DNA of 64,000 nucleotides, taken from NCBI GenBank assembly GCA_903882805.1, contig CAIRYK010000095.1:1-64000 (forward strand). The letters are read 5' to 3'. This DNA is from an uncultured Bacteroidota bacterium (GTDB lineage Bacteria; Bacteroidota; Bacteroidia; Chitinophagales; Chitinophagaceae). A program made the translations under genes and the position numbers. Position 1 is the stretch's first letter. Each line of letters begins with the position of its first letter. The notes beneath the pieces were generated by a model. It worked only from the letters and a program-made list of their open reading frames with translations. It was not told the DNA's origin and did no database searches. Below are positions 61,086 to 64,000 of the stretch, piece after piece.

Positions 61086-62126
61086 TTACCTGAATAGGGG
61101 TTGAATGTAGCCCAATACGGTTTTGGCGCGTTCATCGAGCGAATGGTCGCGGAGGGCGCGCTGGTAGCCCGCCTGTCTTATCTGTTCGCGCTGAGCAGGG
61201 TTTTGCAGAAAGTAATTTACTTGCTTTACCATTTCTTCGGGACCGCTGAAAAAGCCTGCCTCCTTGTTTTCGTCGAAATACAAAACCGATTCTTCGTTGC
61301 GCTCATGCAGCATAAAGCCCGACGCACCCGGTATATGAAAGGTGCGCGAGGTAATAAGGTCGCCCGACGACGAACCCGACACCTGCTCAGACAGTATACC
61401 CAGATTGATGGTGGAGCATTGTATGGCCACTGCATATAGGTCGCCGAGTATGGCTGTATATTGCAGGCAAGGCTTTAGCGCTTCGCTCGATGCCTTAAAC
61501 CATTGTTCTCCCCATATTTTCAAATTTATATTTGGACTGGCTTCTTTTAGGGCAGTCAGCCACTGTTCTTTTTTGGGCGACCAGGTGCCTATAAAAGATA
61601 CATCGCAACCGAAATTTTGTTTATCCTCGGGCGCTATATTTATCGTGCGGTGTATTTCGGGGTCGAAGCCATGCGGAATGAACTGTGCATTCTTTACCCC
61701 GAATTTGGTTTTCATATCTGTTATGCCAAAGGTCTTAGTGGTAAATACCAGATCGTAAAGCGGTATGGCATTGGGTATATTTGGCCCGTGAGCTGTCATA
61801 CTTACATCTGGATAAAACAGTACAAGTTTGCAATTTTGTTTGCGCGCATAATGTAGTGTTTCCGGCAATATAAAAGCTCCCTTGTATACAAACACAACCT
61901 GCGGACGGAAGATGTCTATTTTTTTAGTAATAGCCATATTGTATTCGGCCACCTGCCGGGGGCGAATGAGCCGTTCAAATACTTTGGTTACCTTAGTTTT
62001 GGTTTGCAGGCTTATGTAATAAAATTCGTCTATTACCTCTATCAGGCTACCTTGCCGGCTCATAGCTCTAAACAAGCCGCCCGCATTGCTGCCCCTCCAC
62101 AACGGACCCACTGTGAGTATTCTCAT
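61086..62126 (-). CDS. Glycosyltransferase, CgeB-like
   Basis: A 346-residue probable GT-B glycosyltransferase. N-terminus MRILTVGPLWRGSNAGGLFR, with DEFYYISLQT and PQVVFVYKGAFILPETLHYA typical of the CgeB/DUF3880 family; the donor-side half has FGCDVSFIGTWSPKKEQWLT and TSRTFHIPGASGFMLHERNE with the conserved acidic patch near DENKEAGFFSGPEEMVKQV. It is transcribed with the polymerase gene whose stop overlaps its start by four bases. Predicted to add a sugar to a growing surface polysaccharide. Donor and linkage unknown. Confidence 0.83.
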   Translation of the reverse strand: MRILTVGPLWRGSNAGGLFRAMSRQGSLIEVIDEFYYISLQTKTKVTKVFERLIRPRQVAEYNMAITKKIDIFRPQVVFVYKGAFILPETLHYARKQNCKLVLFYPDVSMTAHGPNIPNAIPLYDLVFTTKTFGITDMKTKFGVKNAQFIPHGFDPEIHRTINIAPEDKQNFGCDVSFIGTWSPKKEQWLTALKEASPNINLKIWGEQWFKASSEALKPCLQYTAILGDLYAVAIQCSTINLGILSEQVSGSSSGDLITSRTFHIPGASGFMLHERNEESVLYFDENKEAGFFSGPEEMVKQVNYFLQNPAQREQIRQAGYQRALRDHSLDERAKTVLGYIQPLFR

Positions 62127-63442
62127 AACTTACCTGCAAGGAATTTTTTAAGTACCCAAAACGAAAAATACAACGAAAGCAAAGAGATGACGATCTGGAG
62201 GTCGCCGCCAAGGCCGCTTTGTGCAAGAATGAACAGGTAACCGCCAATGAGCGTACCGGATATATTATATTCGGAAGAATAGAAATTGGCAGAGTTCCAG
62301 AGCAGCGGGAAGAAGGCGCCAAACAAAAGACTGCCTATGGCTACGCCCCACCAACCAAAGTCGAGGTAGAGCTCTCCGGGCACAGTCATGTTGATGGAGT
62401 TGGTGGCTTTTTCAGCGGCCGCTTTCTGTCCGCCGCTTATCTCGTAGGCAAACCAACCTCCCAGCTGGATCAGTGGTTTATCGGGCCACAGGAAACGGGG
62501 AATTACCGCTGCAGCAAGCGGTTCCGACGCCTTACCATTATAAAATCCATTCTGGGCCACCAGTTTCATTACACAGGTCATCTGCGCCAGATTAGCGCTT
62601 CGCTCCAGCAATGCTCCTGAGTTTTCTTTGCCTTTATCTTTCACCTCCGAGCCGTTATAGTCCGACTCAAAGATTACCGCCGCAAAGTTGGTACGGTTGG
62701 CCTGTAGCGTTTTAAATATGCTGGCGTAGAGCGAAATAATGAGTAAGAAGGGAACAATGCGATAGCTGAATACATACTTCATCTTGCCCTTGCCAATGAA
62801 GTAACCCGCATAGATACACACCGTTGGCAGGATGAGCTCTACCCTTAGGAATGCCGTATAGATAGCCACATAGGTCTCCAGAATCCAGAGTGTAACGGCA
62901 TACATTCTATATTTCTTCTCGTCGTGTATAGCCCAAAGACGGGCATAAAACATGATGCCGATAAGGTTAAGCAGCGCAAAGATTTTCATAGCCGGGCCAG
63001 GCAGAAAGCTAATCCTGTTGCCCATAATAGTCATCACGTTTGATGCCAGCAGTATATAAAAGATATTCTCGAGTACTTTAGGTTTTTTTATCTCGAAGGC
63101 AATTGTAGGCAAACTTCGTTTGCCGGCCATATTATACCCTATTATCATGAGCGTAGTAGATATACACCATAATTGCACAGCATCATCTATATACTTGGGC
63201 ACTATATAGTTATACATCTTTATGCTTTCCGTGTTGATCTTACTTATCAGTACTATATCGGCATAGTTCACCGTGATAACACCCACATAGAATAGGAAAA
63301 TGGGCGTTATTTTATTGTCTTTCTGCTGTAGGTGCGCTATCATGGCAATCAGGCAGTGAATAGACAACAGATAATATAAATCTGTACCCGAAAGCGACCC
63401 GGAGAACAGTATGTATATTATTAGGAAAATATAATTGACCAT
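62123..63442 (-). CDS. Wzy-like polysaccharide repeat-unit polymerase
   Basis: A 439-residue integral membrane protein with 10 or more hydrophobic segments (NYIFLIIYILFSGSLSG, IFLFYVGVITVNYADIVLIS, MKIFALLNLIGIMFYARLW, YVFSYRIVPFLLIISLYASI, LYLDFGWWGVAIGSLLFGAF). The long periplasmic loop before the last third, with LQANRTNFAAVIF, RFLWPDKPLIQLGGWFAYEI and NSINMTVPGELYLDFGWWG, matches the O-antigen polymerase family pattern (E-x-Y-x-D-F-G-x-x-G). It is in the inner membrane and would join lipid-linked repeat units made by neighbouring glycosyltransferases. Its 3' end overlaps the downstream glycosyltransferase by four bases. Confidence 0.83.
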   Translation of the reverse strand: MVNYIFLIIYILFSGSLSGTDLYYLLSIHCLIAMIAHLQQKDNKITPIFLFYVGVITVNYADIVLISKINTESIKMYNYIVPKYIDDAVQLWCISTTLMIIGYNMAGKRSLPTIAFEIKKPKVLENIFYILLASNVMTIMGNRISFLPGPAMKIFALLNLIGIMFYARLWAIHDEKKYRMYAVTLWILETYVAIYTAFLRVELILPTVCIYAGYFIGKGKMKYVFSYRIVPFLLIISLYASIFKTLQANRTNFAAVIFESDYNGSEVKDKGKENSGALLERSANLAQMTCVMKLVAQNGFYNGKASEPLAAAVIPRFLWPDKPLIQLGGWFAYEISGGQKAAAEKATNSINMTVPGELYLDFGWWGVAIGSLLFGAFFPLLWNSANFYSSEYNISGTLIGGYLFILAQSGLGGDLQIVISLLSLYFSFWVLKKFLAGKL

Positions 63443-63499
63443 GGTGTTGATATGTTATGATTACTGCCGAGTGTGGCAGAGTAATGGCAGTTAGCAAAT

Positions 63500-64000
63500 T
63501 TATGCCGCTAATTTTTCTTTTCCTTTGTTTGGTCTAAGTTTTTTGGCGAGGTACTTGCCCAGTTTCATGGAGGGCTCTTCTACAGCCATATAATATCCCC
63601 ACGAAAGTAGCACGCTAGCCGCAAGAATAATGAAGATAAGCACATTATAACTCATGGTATTGAACGTATAAACCAGAAACAAAAGTATGATGGGGTGTAT
63701 GAGGTAAAGGCTATAAGATATTTTGCCCAAAAAGCTGAAGACAGCGTTGTTCATCAGTTTTTTGAGTCCGGGTATGTCCATAATACAAATAGATATGAGC
63801 AGTATGCCGCTTATGCCTATCATGTAGTCGCTAAATACATACAGCGGCGATTTGTTGTTGTAGTTTACCAGCCATACCATTATCCATTCGTAATTGTAGA
63901 AGAAGAAAATAGCTGCCAGCACCAGACCCAGTACCGCAGGGCTTAGCCGGGTATTTCTTATTTCGTTTCTGTGTTTAAACATTACGCCGCCTATCAGGAA
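63500..64000 (-). CDS. Acyltransferase 3 family protein (C-terminal part)
   Basis: The C-terminal 166 residues of a membrane acyltransferase; the reading frame is open to the right edge, so the N-terminus lies outside the window and the ATG at 63982 is internal. The segments FLGKISYSLYLIHPIILLFL and VEEPSMKLGKYLAKK are hallmarks of acyltransferase family 3 (OafA/WecH-like), enzymes that O-acetylate surface polysaccharides. At least five membrane helices are visible (including VLGLVLAAIFFFYNYEWIMV, MIGISGILLISICIMD, YNVLIFIILAASVLLSWGYY). It belongs to the polysaccharide cluster and should modify its product. Confidence 0.85.
   Translation of the reverse strand, partial: FLIGGVMFKHRNEIRNTRLSPAVLGLVLAAIFFFYNYEWIMVWLVNYNNKSPLYVFSDYMIGISGILLISICIMDIPGLKKLMNNAVFSFLGKISYSLYLIHPIILLFLVYTFNTMSYNVLIFIILAASVLLSWGYYMAVEEPSMKLGKYLAKKLRPNKGKEKLAA

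Noticed and set aside
1-64000. tRNA or rRNA genes, insertion sequences, integrases or phage genes
   Set aside because: Reading the intergenic regions on both strands revealed no cloverleaf with a TTC-A/G loop, no transposase motifs and no phage structural genes. A covariance or profile search could still find divergent ones.

Overview
The window is chromosomal DNA of a Bacteroidota bacterium, most likely from the Chitinophagaceae or a close relative. Three things point there. At least eight proteins carry a signal peptide plus a C-terminal type IX secretion (T9SS) sorting domain of the 'YPNPNNG...G-V-Y' kind. Many genes are preceded by the Bacteroidota -7 promoter element TAnnTTTG rather than by strong Shine-Dalgarno sites. 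Lineage-typical families are present (DUF3822 next to rsmD and coaD, DUF5683, DUF2027-Smr, zinc-ribbon-less TopA). No tRNA, rRNA, CRISPR array, insertion sequence or prophage was recognised. Assignments rest on reading motifs by eye; no database was searched.

Layout. 1-6.1 kb: an AraC regulator, then a plus-strand surface-sugar cluster with a UDP-HexNAc 2-epimerase (WecB/WbpI type), a PIG-L deacetylase, a glycosyltransferase, and the WlbA/WbpB dehydrogenase with the WlbB/WbpD acetyltransferase of the 2,3-diacetamido-uronic acid pathway, closed by a long hairpin. 6.1-8.9 kb: a secreted NHL-repeat protein, a structured non-coding stretch, and an XRE regulator divergent from a small protein. 8.9-16.4 kb: overlapping genes DUF3822-rsmD-coaD, a 1035-residue VPS10/BNR propeller protein, a small membrane protein and an unknown 561-residue exported protein. 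16.6-19.3 kb: a sugar-1-phosphate nucleotidyltransferase overlapping a glycosyltransferase, then a ParE/RelE-type toxin-antitoxin pair in AT-rich DNA. 19.4-24.2 kb: two tandem paralogous secreted zinc metallopeptidases. 24.2-31.8 kb: an outer-membrane barrel, tsaE, a 1258-residue SBBP-repeat T9SS protein, thioredoxin and another T9SS protein.

31.8-43.9 kb is mostly minus-strand: DUF2027-Smr, rdgB, 3-hydroxyacyl-CoA dehydrogenase, (plus-strand pth), an Omp28-like T9SS protein that has lost its CxxC cysteines, a second NHL protein, a barrel protein, pyruvate kinase, a membrane protein and a second AraC regulator. 43.9-57.1 kb: mgtE, a small orphan, a membrane protein with an N-terminal GRDP-like domain and a Cys/Gly tail, dxr, gpmI, topA, a SirB1-like transglutaminase-fold protein, a third NHL protein and a LolC/E-type permease. 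57.2-64 kb: a FemAB-like acyltransferase, a BatA-like membrane protein, DUF5683, and a minus-strand polysaccharide cluster (glycosyltransferase, Wzy-like polymerase, acyltransferase) that runs off the right edge.

Taken together this is a core-genome region (central metabolism, RNA and DNA maintenance) interleaved with envelope functions: three separate glycan loci and many T9SS cargo proteins. The T9SS machinery itself is not in the window. The less ordinary signals are a heptamer-phased dispersed repeat near 2.3 kb and 53.1 kb, the Cys/Gly-tailed membrane protein, the cysteine-less Omp28-like domain, and a recurrent near-leaderless promoter-to-start arrangement. I did not find a clear new multi-gene system.
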